A DNA stretch of 64,000 bases from Volvox africanus (lineage: Eukaryota; Chlorophyta; Chlorophyceae; Chlamydomonadales; Volvocaceae): the NCBI GenBank assembly GCA_030268105.1, contig BSDZ01000019.1, positions 2,543,501 to 2,607,500 on the forward strand. The letters are read 5' to 3'. The notes under the pieces were generated by a model. It did no database searches, was not told where the DNA came from, and worked only from the letters and a program-made list of their open reading frames with translations. Below are positions 40,571 through 51,135 of the stretch, piece after piece (position 1 is the first letter of the stretch; each line of letters opens with the position of its first letter). Both the position numbers and the translations under genes were made by a program.

Positions 40571-41394
40571 TGTTGTGCTACGATTCATTTCCCGTCGACG
40601 TGTAGGTCGACGCGATCCTATGAGTCGAAGTGCTTTTGTGATGAACGCATTACATATGAATGAATCTGCATGATATAAATGTATTCGCATACATTTATAT
40701 ATGCATCTGGCATGTTGTCGTTATCCATCGCGACATCGCACCATGGCAAATTCGCCTAGCATGCATGAATGACCTAATCATTGAAGTGCGCATTATGCTC
40801 GTGCTACGAAACGATAAGTAATATTATCTGATATAATATTACTTCATTAAAGCACACGTTGAGAGCGCCGCACTCGTCGCGATGCATGCCCTGCAACCGG
40901 ATATCGTTATCCGGACCCTTGCATCATGCGAATGCCGGAAAGGCTTATACGTTGTTATGCGTAGACATCGCCTAGACGCAGTAGGGTTGTCACATCTAGG
41001 ATCGGCCTCCTAATGTGAATCGTACGGCACTGCGATGCTGCGAGTATAACAGATGCGAGGACGGCTAAGCTAGACAAGATATCCGATACCGGAGAACACT
41101 CGTGTGTTCTAAATTACTATTTCTATACACTAATCTACTTAGCCCGAGCTAAGCCTTAACTTCGCTAATCACCGCCGCGTGATGATTGCTTGCTTCCGGC
41201 GCTGACGGCGATTTCGTCCATTGCATCATTCCGACCTGTAAGACCGTAAGTTATATCTCTCTTCGTCTTGAAGTCTTCCGCTGTCTTTGTTTGCTCTCGC
41301 TTGCCTTGCTGTACTTGCAAGTGCTCGCGCATCGGTGTCGATAGTCTCCAGACGTGCAGATACTCATGAGCAAACGCGAACGAGAGGTACAACA
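40571..41394 (+). repeat. 3' LTR of E11 (LTR-B)
   Basis: 824 bp; no difference from the 5' LTR found by eye. Confidence 0.95.
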
Positions 41395-43726
41395 CATGGT
41401 GCTAGGTGGACCATCTTAGTCAGGCAATCGACCATTACGAACACCGCATCATATCCCCCCTCAGTTTTGGGAAGCGTGACTACGAAGTTCACCCTTCCTG
41501 TAACAATACAGCGCCGCTTCCAAATATTGAGGCATCAGACACTACCTCAACACGAAACGGCAACGAGTAATCAGGGAATGCAAGGGTGACATCTTCGGCA
41601 ACGGTTCGCTTGAGCTCTTCGAATGCCCGCTGGCATTGCGATGTCCACGACTCGAGCGAAACGAAAACGCCTTTGCGAGTTAAGTTAGTAAGCGGGGCCG
41701 CAATGATGGAATATTTTTCAATGAACTTTCGGAAATAATTGGTCAAGCCAAGGAACTTATGCAGGTCCGTGAGGTTCTGAGGCGCGGGCCAATCGTGAAC
41801 CACGACGACCTTCCGCGGGTCCATCTTCACACCAGTGGCCGACACAATGTGGCCCAAATATTCCACCTGAGGCTGCGCCCAAAAGCATTTGGCGTGTTTA
41901 GCAAACAATTGCTCCCGCCTCATAACGTCGAGCACGAGCCGAAGATGCTCCAAGTGCTCCTCGCGCGTCTTAGAATAAACCAAGATGTCATCCAGGTAGC
42001 AAACAACGAACCTGTCGATAAACGGTCTAAACATGCGGTCCATGACCGCCTGAAACGTCGCAGGGGCATTAGTCAAACCAAACGATAAAACCGTATACTC
42101 GAAGTGACCAAAGGGCGTCCGAAAAGCGGTTTTCGGAATATCAGAGGCAGCGATGCGAATCTGATTATAGCCCTGCTGTAAGTCAATCGAGGAAAAATAA
42201 GCCGATCCCTTCAGCTTATCCAACAGGTCGTCAACGCGTGGCAAAGGGTAGCCATTTTTCACCGTACTCACATTCAACCCCCAGTAATCAATGCACATGC
42301 GCAAGGTCCCATCCTTCTTACCAACGAACAAAATCAGTGCAGAATACGGGGATGTGCTGGGGCGTATCATACCCTTCACGAGCAAATCCGTCACCTGGCG
42401 CTTCACCTCGTCCAGCTCCAATGGACTCAACCTGTACATTGGACGGGCCGTAGGCTGCGCTCCAGGCATGAGAGGGATTGTGTGATCAACAGGACGCATA
42501 GGTGGTAGGCCAGGGATATCTTTAAAGACGTCCTCATACTGCGACAGTAGGGCCTCAACCTCAGGATCCACAGAAATCTGCGCGGTGGTGGCACAACACC
42601 CCACCCGCAGCCTCAAAAGCAGTCCGTGGGCACCCTTCCGTAACAAACGGACGGCCTCCTTACGCCCGACTAGCTCTGGTTTGATTCGCGCGATTCAATC
42701 CATTGCGGTCACAGCGAAATTAACCATAGGCACCGCCTCAGCTTCGCCCTCCTTTGGTGTGACATGTTCGAACGACAGGAAAGGTACCTTAATCGACAGA
42801 GTACCCTTGCACATATGCAGGGTTGCGGTCTCCATGTCGATGCGCGCGCGGTACTGCCGTAATGTCGAAGACCCCATTATGTACGGTGCAGTCTCTGCTA
42901 AGCCCTGCAGCACGTACGGCCGGGTCACAACACGCAAAGGGCCTATCGATAGGCTAAGGGTAATCCTGCCCACGATGGGATGCTTACCCCCGTCAGCAAG
43001 GGTAACCTGTGGACAATCAGACGACTCTGGGGTCAACCCCAGCGCATTCACCTCTGCGACAGAGATGAAGTCGTCGCTGGCACCGGTGTCAACAAGTGCC
43101 TTCAGAGTACGGCCATTCAAACCGATCTGAACCACTGGGACACGGTTATCTGCGAGCGACTGCCCAGCAGATAACGTTAGTGCACTTAGGGCGGGTCCGT
43201 AACCTACGGCACCCTCATCAGGAGCTTCGTACCAAACGTCAACCGAGTAGGATGTGCCTGGCCATGGAGCCAGCGTACCCTCCCGATCCACACCATTAAA
43301 CAAAACGGTGCCCGGCTCGAACCGGTGGACACGCCGCATACCCCTTAACGATGCCTCTGCCTTGCGCCGACAGAAAGCGGGGAGTAATACACATGCGGCG
43401 GTGCCTGGATATTGACGCCTACATCTCCTGTATACGGCCAACTGTTCCGACATCTCACGCAGAGATGAGGGGATGAACAAAACCACGTGGTTAGACAGAT
43501 CGATAGACGACAGGGGACGGCGAGGTGTAAACAAATTACACAACGAATCGAAGCAGAGAAGTCCCGTGCGTCCGTCAAGCGTGATGCGTCGCGCAATGAC
43601 TCGCTCGATGTGTCCAAGTACGCAAGGCAACAATGCCTTCACGGCTGGCCGTAAGGATGACCACCGACCACGTGTGAGTTCAGAAATCCCGGGTGGTGCC
43701 CCCTCCACAGGAACCCGGGCAAGCCC
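41395..43726 (-). pseudogene. pol: pol of E10: N-terminal domain, protease, RT, RNase H start, deletion junction
   Basis: From 43726 in frame with gag across [35 protein letters not shown], protease [14 protein letters not shown] (about 43090), then an insertion/frameshift near 42695 (ATTCAATCC in place of a shorter stretch). RT follows intact ([32 protein letters not shown]) and RNase H to [10 protein letters not shown]. At 41508 the sequence jumps to integrase NFVVTLPKTEGG with the same junction as E8. It continues at 33923 past E11. Confidence 0.86.
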
Positions 43727-43729
43727 CTA
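43688..43729 (-). promoter_or_regulatory. UAG readthrough cassette of E10
   Basis: TAG 43729-43727, 7 nt spacer, CCCGGG (43719-43714) and CCCGGG (43693-43688) can pair. gag and pol share the frame. Confidence 0.6.
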
Positions 43730-44953
43730 TTTCGGCTGAGGTACAAACGGCGGCAGTAACGGGCAATCCTTCGTAGGATGACTCTCCGCGCACCGTAGAC
43801 AAACATTGGCCGCTTTCCGACGCTCGAACTCGGAACAATTGCAATTCCATTTTGGCATAAACGAGTCATCCGTGTGAGTCCGCTTCGCATTGGGGTCAGA
43901 GCGCTGTGCGGCTGCCGACGACGGCGCACCACCCCGCTTCCTGCTCTTAGCCGGGTCCGAGCTCGGACCTGCTCCTCCTGACCCGCGGACACCCGAGCTA
44001 GCGCCCCCGCGCGCCTGGCGTTGCCGGTTGCTGCGTCGCGTCGTGGCAGTAGGCGTGGCTCCGAGTTCCTGGTCGAGAGCCACAGCTTCCCCAAGCGGAT
44101 CCTGCACTTGCACGGCATTTGCACGAGGGACAGACTTGACTTCTTCCTCACCGGCAAGGAGTCGTATCTCCGTACCCTTAGCAAAAGTGACCAAGGCATC
44201 ATACGACTTGATCGGCACCCCAGCCAAGTCAGTAGCGCACCATTTAGCCAAAAGTTTCGTCAGGCCTCGCTTAAGCCAAAAGACACGCTCGGTTTCAGTG
44301 AGATCAGCAATGGGGGTCACAAGTGCTTCAAAGCGTGACTGGTACGCAGGTACATTTTCACCCCGACGCATGTGGTAGCTACCGGCTGCCAAAACCTTAC
44401 GAGCCTCCACATCACGTGCTTGAACCTCAGTAGCGAACCGTGCGAGCAAAGCGGCGATCATCTCGTCAAAAGTATAGTCGCCCCAGGCGGTGGTCCATTC
44501 ATGATACCAGTCCTTCGCTGAGCCCTCGAGGGTGTTACCAACGAAGAGACACCTGATACCGTCATTATCGCCACCATGAACAGCCTGGAGATACTTTTTA
44601 GCGTCACGCACATACGCACGAGTTGCATCGTCTATGCTATGTCCTGCTGTCTTTTCAGTTAGCGAGATATTGAGCCTAGGAACGGGAATTGACAATCTCA
44701 TCACCTCAGGGATGTCATCATGCCCTCGAGCTTGAGGTAATGGCAGAACCCTTGGTCCAGCAGTGTTGTCCATATTGGTGTTAACTGCTGAATGCGGCAC
44801 AATTAAGTGAGCAGGGGTCTGAAGGAAAAGGGGATCTTGAGTGGCTCGCGTGCCAACAGTCTCAGGACCTCTATCCGGCGCTCTAGCAGCCACAACAAAA
44901 TTGGGTTGGCTAGCTAGGCTAGTGTGCGGTGTATCGTCTTGTTCCGCGGACAT
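43727..44953 (-). CDS. gag: gag of E10 (family B, intact ORF)
   Basis: 408 residues, three fewer than E11, by a short in-frame loss in the linker (GATPTATTRR where E11 has GATRPTPTAATRR). Core and knuckle as in E11 (KDWYHEWTTA, YTFDEMIAALLARFATEVQ, CLRCAESHPTKDC). The ATG at 44953 overlaps the leader ORF. An intact gag beside a deleted pol, as in E8. Confidence 0.88.
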   Translation of the reverse strand: MSAEQDDTPHTSLASQPNFVVAARAPDRGPETVGTRATQDPLFLQTPAHLIVPHSAVNTNMDNTAGPRVLPLPQARGHDDIPEVMRLSIPVPRLNISLTEKTAGHSIDDATRAYVRDAKKYLQAVHGGDNDGIRCLFVGNTLEGSAKDWYHEWTTAWGDYTFDEMIAALLARFATEVQARDVEARKVLAAGSYHMRRGENVPAYQSRFEALVTPIADLTETERVFWLKRGLTKLLAKWCATDLAGVPIKSYDALVTFAKGTEIRLLAGEEEVKSVPRANAVQVQDPLGEAVALDQELGATPTATTRRSNRQRQARGGASSGVRGSGGAGPSSDPAKSRKRGGAPSSAAAQRSDPNAKRTHTDDSFMPKWNCNCSEFERRKAANVCLRCAESHPTKDCPLLPPFVPQPK

Positions 44954-46167
44954 GGAGCACGAAGCGATACCCTAGGTTTGTGTAATATCGCAAAGGCAAG
45001 AGTACAAAGCGATTCGGTGAGCCTACCGACAGTACTCTTGAGAAGATTCAGTAAAATCAGCAAGTATTTGCCCAGCTGAGTCCTGATCTCCGTAGTTTGG
45101 GCAATGAGAGTCGCCAAATGGTCCGGACGAAAGCCGGTCTCAGTCGCCGTGGCAAGCAATGCCGGTGCACTGAGATTACCTGCGACTCAGAGCGTACACT
45201 TACACAACAAGTGCAGCAATCTAAGCAAAAGCAATTAAACAATTACAAACCGGAAGCGGCGGCGTCCAAAACGGCGCGGCCTAGGTCTTCGGCAAAAGTA
45301 TCTAGCGGTCCTCGTGGTTCGTCGTGTTGTGCTACGGTTAGTTTCCCGCCGATGCGTAGGTCGATGTGATCCTACAAGGCGAAGTGCTATTGTGATGAAC
45401 ACATTGCATATGAATGAATCTGCATGATATAAATGTATTCGTGTACATTTATATATGCATTTGGCATGTTGTCATCATCCATCGCGACATCGCATCATGG
45501 CAAATCCGCCTAGCATGCATGAAAGCCCGAAGCATTGAAGTGCGCATTATGCTCGTGCTACGAAACGATAAGTAATATTATCTGATATAATATTACTTCA
45601 TTACAGCACACGTTGAGAGCGCCGCACTTGTCGCGATACATGCCCTGCAACCGGATATCGCTATCCGGACTCTTGCATCATGCGAATGCCGGAAAGGCTT
45701 ATACGTTGTTATGCGTAGACATCGCCTATACGCAGTAGGGTTGTCACATCTAGAATCGGCCTCCTGATGTGAATCGTACGGCATTGCGATGCTGCGAGTA
45801 TAACAGATGCGAGGACCGCTAAGCAAGATAAGACATTCGATACCGGAGAACACTCGTGTGTTCTATATTACTATTGCTATACGCTATTCTACTTAGTCCG
45901 AGCTAAGCCTGAACTTCGCTAACCACCGCCGCGTGATGATTGCTTGCTTCCGGCGCTGACGGCGATTTCGTCCATTGCATCGTTCCGATCTGTAAGACTG
46001 TAAGTTATATCTCTCTTCGTCTTGAAGTCTTCCGCTGTCTCTGTTTGCTCTCGCTTGCCTTGCTGTTCTTGCAAGTGCTCGCGCATCGGTGTCGAAAGTC
46101 TCCAGACGTGCAGATACTTATGAGCAAACGCGAACGAGAGGTACAACACGTCGCTGGAACTCGCCAT
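44914..46167 (-). pseudogene. Spliced leader ORF of E10, exon 1 split by a solo LTR
   Basis: Exon 1 starts at ATG 46167-46165, runs to 46154, is interrupted by the solo LTR-B (45325-46148 plus TSD), and resumes 45324-45251; total 88 nt as elsewhere. Putative intron 45250-45180 (71 nt). Exon 2 45179-44914 with LIAQTTEIRTQLGKYLLI and LLKSTVGRL, overlapping gag by 40 nt. Intact apart from the LTR insertion and a small loss near 44985. Confidence 0.6.
45325..46148 (+). mobile_element. Solo LTR-B in the E10 leader, TSD CGTCG
   Basis: 824 bp, TGTTGTGCTACG to GAGGTACAACA, flanked by CGTCG (45320-45324, 46149-46153). Confidence 0.93.
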
Positions 46168-46212
46168 AGAAAGAGCCTACTTCCGATTGGACAAAGAGAG
46201 ACAGTTAGGCAA

Positions 46213-46231
46213 CGAACCTGTCTCGATACCA
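46213..46231 (-). other. Primer binding site of E10
   Basis: TGGTATCGAGACAGGTTCG on the minus strand, 3 nt from the LTR. Confidence 0.75.
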
Positions 46232-46234
46232 ATT

Positions 46235-47036
46235 TGTTGTACCTCTCCTTCGTGTTTGCTCATCAGTATCTGCACGTCTGAAGGCTTGCGACACCAATGC
46301 GTGAGCAAACAGAGACAGAGGAAGACTTCAAACAAGAAGAGATATAACTTACAGTCTTACAGATCGAAGCAATGCAATGGACGTAAACGCCGTCAGCGCC
46401 GGAAGCAAGCCATCATCACGCGGCGGTGAATACCGAAGTTTAGGCTTAGCTCGGGCTAAGTAGAGTAGCGTATAGCAATAATAATGTAGAACACACGAGT
46501 GTTCTTCGGTATCGAATATCTATCTTGCTTAGCCGTCCTCGCATCTGTTATACTCGCAGCATCGCAATGTCGTACGATTCACACTAGGAGGCCGATCCTA
46601 AGTGTGACAACCCTACTGCGTATAGGCGATGTCCATGTATAACAACGTATAAGCCTTTCCGGCATTCGCATGATGCAAGGGTCCGAATAACGATATTCGG
46701 TTGCAAGGCATGCATCGCGACGAGTGCGGCGCTCTCAACGTGTGCTGTAATGAAGTAATATTATATCAGATAATATTACTTATCGTTTCATAGCACGAGC
46801 ATAATGCGCACTTCAATGATTCGGTATTTTATGCATGCTAGGTGGATTTGCCATGATGCGATGTCGCGATGGATAATGATAACATGCCAAATGCATATAT
46901 AAATGTATGCGAATACATCTATATCATGCAGGTTCATTCATATGCAATAGTCATTCATGCGTTCATCAAGATAACACTTCGCCTTGTAGGGTTGCATCGA
47001 CCTACACATCGGCGGGAAATGAACCGTAGCACAACA
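46235..47036 (-). repeat. 5' LTR of E10 (LTR-B)
   Basis: 802 bp with the same internal deletion as 32073-32866. Confidence 0.92.
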
Positions 47037-47041
47037 GCCAT

Positions 47042-47822
47042 GACGGTTACAGATGGAACTGCTGATCAATGGGGTCTGCTGTCACCTCAAATGCAAGACC
47101 GCGTCGACGGTAATGAGGTGAAGAGGTTTATTATCCCGGCACCGAAGTTGTTTATCTCACATGATATGAATGTTGGGCGTGACACCGCAATTGCAACTTG
47201 TACCTATCTATGTGATGTTAGGAAGTACCTGCAGTTGTGCCGTGGTGTGAACATGACACCATGCGATGTCTCTTCGTCAGAAGTTCCCTTTGAAGGTGTG
47301 ATGAAGACATGGTCAGACCAATGGGCCACTGCACGGGAAAACTTCACGTTTGGTGAGTTGATTGCCGCCTTGCTTGCACGCCTTACCCCAGAAGTTCAGC
47401 CACGTGATATGTAGGCACACCGTACATTAGCCTCGGGCTTGTATAGCATGCGCTCAAATGCAATAGTACCTGTGTATCAATCACGTTCTGAGGCTCTTTG
47501 TATCTTCTGGTTCCAGTGAGATCTGTCGTGGTCTTTGGCTAGACAATGTGCCACTGACTTGATAGGGATAAGAGTCCAGTCGCAAGTGGACTTGGTGCCA
47601 TTTGTCCTGAGAGCTGGGATATGTATCTTAGTTGGACAAAATGCTTTGAAAGCTGTGCCTCATGTGTCTGCCATGCAAATGCAGGACCTATGACTGGCAA
47701 AATGGGAGTGCATGCAATCCGAGCTTGTGCGTCGGAGGATGGCCACTCTTTGCTGGAGATGTGCAGTGGACTACCTCACGAAGGGGTGTCTGTTGTTGCA
47801 GCCTTTGGCCATGCGGCTAAGG
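47042..47822 (+). pseudogene. gag: gag of E9, main part
   Basis: Resumes after the E10 target duplication: MTVTDGTADQWGLLSPQMQD, FIIPAPKLFISHD, CDVRKYLQLCRGV, TWSDQWATARENFTFGELI, ALLARLTPEVQPRDM, then TAG at 47412. Downstream, capsid and linker sequence is shortened and frameshifted; a knuckle-like CWRCAVDYLTKGC is readable at about 47750. The normal gag stop TAG is TTG here (47823-47825), so the frame runs on into LGIARI. Confidence 0.8.
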
Positions 47823-48103
47823 TTGGGGATTGCCCGGATTGATGTGGAGTTGATTCCACCCGGAATGCTGAACAAACGTGTAGTTGGTGGTCGTTTGTAT
47901 GACCAGCTATGAAGGCATGGTTGTCTTCTGGTCCTTGAAAAGTACCGTTATGTTCATCCCCTCATCTCTATGTGAGCTGTTCGTACAGCTTACTTTGTAC
48001 AGGAGTACACGTCAATATCCAGACACCGCTGCATGTGTTTTGCTCCCTGCCTATAGCCAGCGCAAGGTTGAGGCTCTGCTAAAGGGTATGTAGCGTGTCT
48101 CCT

Positions 48104-48335
48104 GGTCGGTCTTGCTGGCCGTACGCTGAAGGCACCTGCCGTGCCATAGACGACTTCACCTATTATGCAGAGATGAATGCCGTGGGATGCCCCCACAGTC
48201 GTTGAATTGTCTCCCAGCTTTTCAGGTCGGTCTTGCTGACCGTACACTGAAGGCACTTGCAGTGCCATAGACGACTTCACCTATTATGCAGAGGTGAATG
48301 CAGTGGGATGCCCCCACAGTCGTCGGATTGGGTAC
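48104..48335 (+). repeat. Tandem duplication of the protease region in E9
   Basis: Two copies with a period of about 121 bp, each containing GGTCGGTCTTGCTG…CTGAAGGCAC…GACGACTTCACCTATTATGC. E14 carries the same duplication (about 61368-61580), so it predates their separation. Confidence 0.75.
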
Positions 48336-48806
48336 AGGTTACTCTCATGTATGGGAGTAAATGTCCCGTTGCTGGGCAGGATTACCCTTAACCTGTTGTT
48401 AGGTCCTCTGCGTGTTGTGACCCGTTCGTACGTGCTGAAAATCTTGCTGGCACTGCGCCGTACGTATTGGGGTCTTTGATATTACTGTAGTACCATGCGT
48501 GCTTCGACATTGCAGTCTGCCACCCTTATGCAAAGGGGACTCTGTCGAAGGGTACCAGATGTCACGCGAGAGGGGGGCAGAGCTGAGGCAGTGCCTATGG
48601 TGAACTTTGCTGCGACCGCAATGGGCGCGCAAACTGAACCCAAGCCAGTCATGGGTGAGGGAGCTGTTCGTATGCCACGACAGGGTGCCCATGGACTGCT
48701 TATTAGGCCTTGGTTGCATTTGCAATGCCACCACCGCACAGACTTCTGTAGATCCTGAGATCAAAGCCTTGCTGCAAGGACATGTGAACATCTTTCATGA
48801 TGTCCC

Positions 48807-48895
48807 TGTAGTATCCTGAGGTATCTACGGGTAGTGTCAAAGATTGGACCGCCGACGGTCATCTTTCGATTGGGCCTTTGTAGGCTGACACAACA
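48807..48895 (+). mobile_element. 89 bp mini-element in E9
   Basis: TGTAGTATCCTGAGG...CTGACACAACA, related to 14772-14875. No clear target duplication remains. Copy in E14 at 60787-60875. Confidence 0.6.
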
Positions 48896-49344
48896 GTACC
48901 TGAAGCACAACCTGTTGCACGATGCATGTACAGGTTGAGCCCACTATGATGGACGAAGTGCAGTGCCAGGCGACTGATTTGCCTGCTAAGGGTATGCTTC
49001 ACCCCACGTTCCATGTATCCCTCATATGCCTTACTGTGGTACGGAACCTGCCCCTGAGCTTGCTAACACCCCTGCAGCGGTTTAACCAGTCCCGGAGACC
49101 TGGATCGCTGGTAAACGGAAGGTTTACAACGTGGAGCGGGTGTTAGATTATCGTACTTGCCGTGTGGGCCGACGCCGGCAAAAGCGGACAATGCACGAGT
49201 ATCAAGTCAAGTGGACTGGCTATTCTAGTGAGCACAACTCATGGGAGTCGGCACGTAACTTTTCGCCGGATGAAAACTCTCTATTGGAGGCAGCTCCCAT
49301 TTGTGCCACGCAGACCCAATGATCTCTGCAGTCGATGCTGTCCA

Positions 49345-49381
49345 ATGCAGCAAGGATGCTGCATATGGGAGGGGGGATAGT
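49345..49381 (+). promoter_or_regulatory. Pre-PPT hairpin and polypurine tract of E9
   Basis: ATGCAGCA-AGGA-TGCTGCAT (49345-49364) followed by GGGAGGGGGGATAGT (49367-49381), then the 3' LTR. Confidence 0.65.
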
Positions 49382-50195
49382 TGTTATACGCCAGTTTGAT
49401 CACCGTTGGCACCGAAGTAGGCCGCAATGCATTCGAGCATTATGGATCATGATATAATCATATTAGCATGATATATTCAAGTATATCTAGCTAATCAGGC
49501 ATGTCGCATTATCATCTATGACATCGCGCTGTCGGTCAACATGTTTGACTCGAGGCTGATAATTTATGCGCGATCTATCCATTGGCATATTATATCACGT
49601 AATAATACTTTAAATATTATTACCTCGTCTATGTCATAAACCATACGCGTATGGGAGAATGCGATGATCACGATGGTTGGGTCGGCAACCGAATATCGAT
49701 ATTCGGACCTTCGCATATTGCATGCGCTGCATTCATTAATATCACGGATTACGCGGTATTTAGAAAAGTGCTATGAAGGTACTCACACTTGAGATCGAAA
49801 TCCAGTGAGACCTGTACTGCACATCGGTATTGCGATGTGATAGGTGCGAGGATGGCCGCCTAGAGACCAAAGTCGGCTCGTGCTACTTTGGACTAAGTAC
49901 TCGCGTACTTAACTCTATCTAATTGGCATACATACGATATACTCATTTATATTCAGCCTGAGCTATTCTAGCATAGCATCTTCAGCCGGATGATGAACAT
50001 TGCCCACGGGGTCTGACGGCAGACTTCTAATTTGCAACTGAAGATCATTGTAAGTTGAATCTTTCCTTATCTTTAAGTCTTCCACTGTCATGTTGCTCGC
50101 ACTGAAGTGTCTTGCTGTTCGAAAGCACCATGCACGTGTAGCTAACACTCACACGTGCAGATTCAGTGCATGATTGAAGAAGGAAGGATACAACA
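49382..50195 (+). repeat. 3' LTR of E9 (LTR-A)
   Basis: 814 bp, TGTTATACGCC to GGATACAACA; near-identical over long stretches to 30603-31415. Confidence 0.9.
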
Positions 50196-50200
50196 TACAG

Positions 50201-50947
50201 CAAGGCAAGCGAGAGCAAACAGAGACAGAGGAAGACTTCAAGACAAGAAGAGATATAACTTATAATCTTACAGACCGAAGCGATGCGATGGACGTAATCG
50301 CCGTCAGCGCCGGAAGCAAGCAATCATCACGCGGCGGTGATAAGCGAAGTTCAGGCTTAGCTCGGGCTAAGTAGAAGAGCGTTTAGCAATAATAATGTTG
50401 AACACACGAGTGTTCTCCGGTGTCGAATGTCTTGTCTTACTTAGCCGTCCTCGCATCTGTTATACTCGCAGCATCACGACGCCGTACGATTCACACTAGG
50501 AGGCCGATCCTAAGTGTGACAACCCTACTGCGCATAGGCGATCTTCGAGTATAACAACCGATAAGCCTTTCTGGCATTCGCATGATGCAAGGGTCCGAAT
50601 AACGATATTCGGTTGCAAGGCATGTATCGTGATGGGTGCGGCGCTCTCAACGTGTGCTGTAATGAAGTAATATTATATCAAATAATATTACTTATCGTTC
50701 CATAGCACGAGCATAATGCACTTCTCGATCATTCGGGATATCATGCATGCTAGGCGGATCAGCCATGATGCGATGTCGCGATGGATAATGGTAACATGCC
50801 AAAGCAGACATAAATGTATGTGAATACATTTATGTTATGCAAGTTCATTCATATGCATAAGTCATTCATGCGTTCATCAAGACAGCACTTCGCCTCGTAG
50901 CGTCGCATCAACCTACGCATCGGCAGGAAACGAACCGTAGCACAACA
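50201..50947 (-). repeat. 5' LTR of E8/E7, outer part (recombinant LTR-B)
   Basis: Continues 30517-30602 after E9. Its distal variants match the E7 3' LTR (22329-23161), e.g. CACTTCTCGATC and GGATCAGCC, not the E8 3' LTR. Ends GTAGCACAACA, next to the CTGAC target copy of E7. Confidence 0.8.
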
Positions 50948-50952
50948 CTGAC

Positions 50953-51130
50953 AGCCATCTACCGATTTGTAAACGAAGACTATTGTAAGTTGAATCTTTC
51001 CTTATTATTGAGTCTTACGCTGTCACTTTGCTTGCATTGGATCGCCTTACTGTTCGTAAGCTTGTTGTGCACTTAGCTAACATCCAGACGTGCAGATTCA
51101 GTGCATGATTGAAGAAGGAAGGATACAACA
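50953..51130 (+). repeat. 3' LTR of E6, right piece
   Basis: Last ~180 bp of LTR-A, continuing from 22328; ends GGATACAACA and is followed by the GGCAC duplication. Confidence 0.88.
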
Positions 51131-51135
51131 GGCAC

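Larger units (their letters stand above)
33924..41394 (+). mobile_element. E11: near-complete young Ty3/gypsy chromovirus, family B
   Basis: 7471 bp with perfect target duplications CATGG (33919-33923, 41395-41399), inserted in E10 integrase. All parts present: two 824 bp LTRs that I read as identical, PBS, spliced leader ORF, gag, UAG readthrough cassette, pol with all domains, pre-PPT hairpin and PPT. The only obvious lesion is one in-frame TGA in pol (39078-39080). Identical LTRs mean it is the most recent insertion, consistent with its being innermost. Confidence 0.95.
32073..47036 (-). mobile_element. E10: Ty3/gypsy family B, internally deleted, nested in E9 gag
   Basis: Perfect target duplications GCCAT (32068-32072, 47037-47041). 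3' LTR 32073-32866, pol end 32926-33923, E11 insertion, pol 41395-43726, gag 43727-44953, leader ORF split by a solo LTR-B, PBS, 5' LTR 46235-47036. Both LTRs share a ~24-30 bp deletion relative to other LTR-B copies, confirming that they are a pair. It carries the same integrase/RNase H deletion as E8. Confidence 0.92.
47826..49322 (+). pseudogene. pol: pol remnant of E9 (protease debris, no RT/RNase H/integrase core, chromodomain)
   Basis: Shows the N-terminal pol domain in fragments (MFIPSSLCELFVQLTLY), a doubled protease region (48104-48335) without a readable DTG, VTREGG…NFAATAMGAQTEPK, and the start of RT (MYRLS-like, QATDLPAKGM) fused directly to the integrase C-terminus (HPTFHVSL). 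RT, RNase H and the integrase core are absent. A chromodomain frame at 49131-49322 (HEYQVKWTGYSSEHNSWES) is open and identical to that of E14. Confidence 0.82.
30603..50195 (+). mobile_element. E9: group A3 non-autonomous element, nested in an LTR-B
   Basis: Perfect target duplications TACAG (30598-30602, 50196-50200). Parts: 5' LTR-A, PBS, decayed leader ORF, gag split by E10, protease remnant with a tandem duplication, an 89 bp mini-element, a deletion from RT start to integrase end, a chromodomain frame, PPT and 3' LTR. The same internal structure appears in E14, so this deletion derivative has moved more than once. Confidence 0.88.
22329..50947 (-). mobile_element. E7: Ty3/gypsy family B remnant, nested in E6 3' LTR
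   Basis: Left LTR-B (22329-23161), pol 3' end (23221-23783), and the outer part of the right LTR-B (50201-50947). Target sites CTGGC (22324) and CTGAC (50948) match with one change. Body between integrase and 5' LTR is missing; E8 takes its place. The right LTR shares E7-type variants (AGGCGGATCAGCC, AGCAGACATAAATG) with 22329-23161, not E8-type variants. Confidence 0.78.
15774..51130 (+). mobile_element. E6: Ty3/gypsy chromovirus, group A1, nested in E5 gag
   Basis: Flanked by perfect target duplications GGCAC (15769-15773 and 51131-51135). Own parts: 5' LTR 15774-16588, PBS, leader, gag 17020-18293, decayed pol to about 21872, a telomere-like junction, and a 3' LTR lacking its first ~240 bp and split by E7 (about 21894-22328 and 50953-51130). 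Its pol carries many stop codons, mostly explained by C-to-T or G-to-A changes. Confidence 0.9.
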
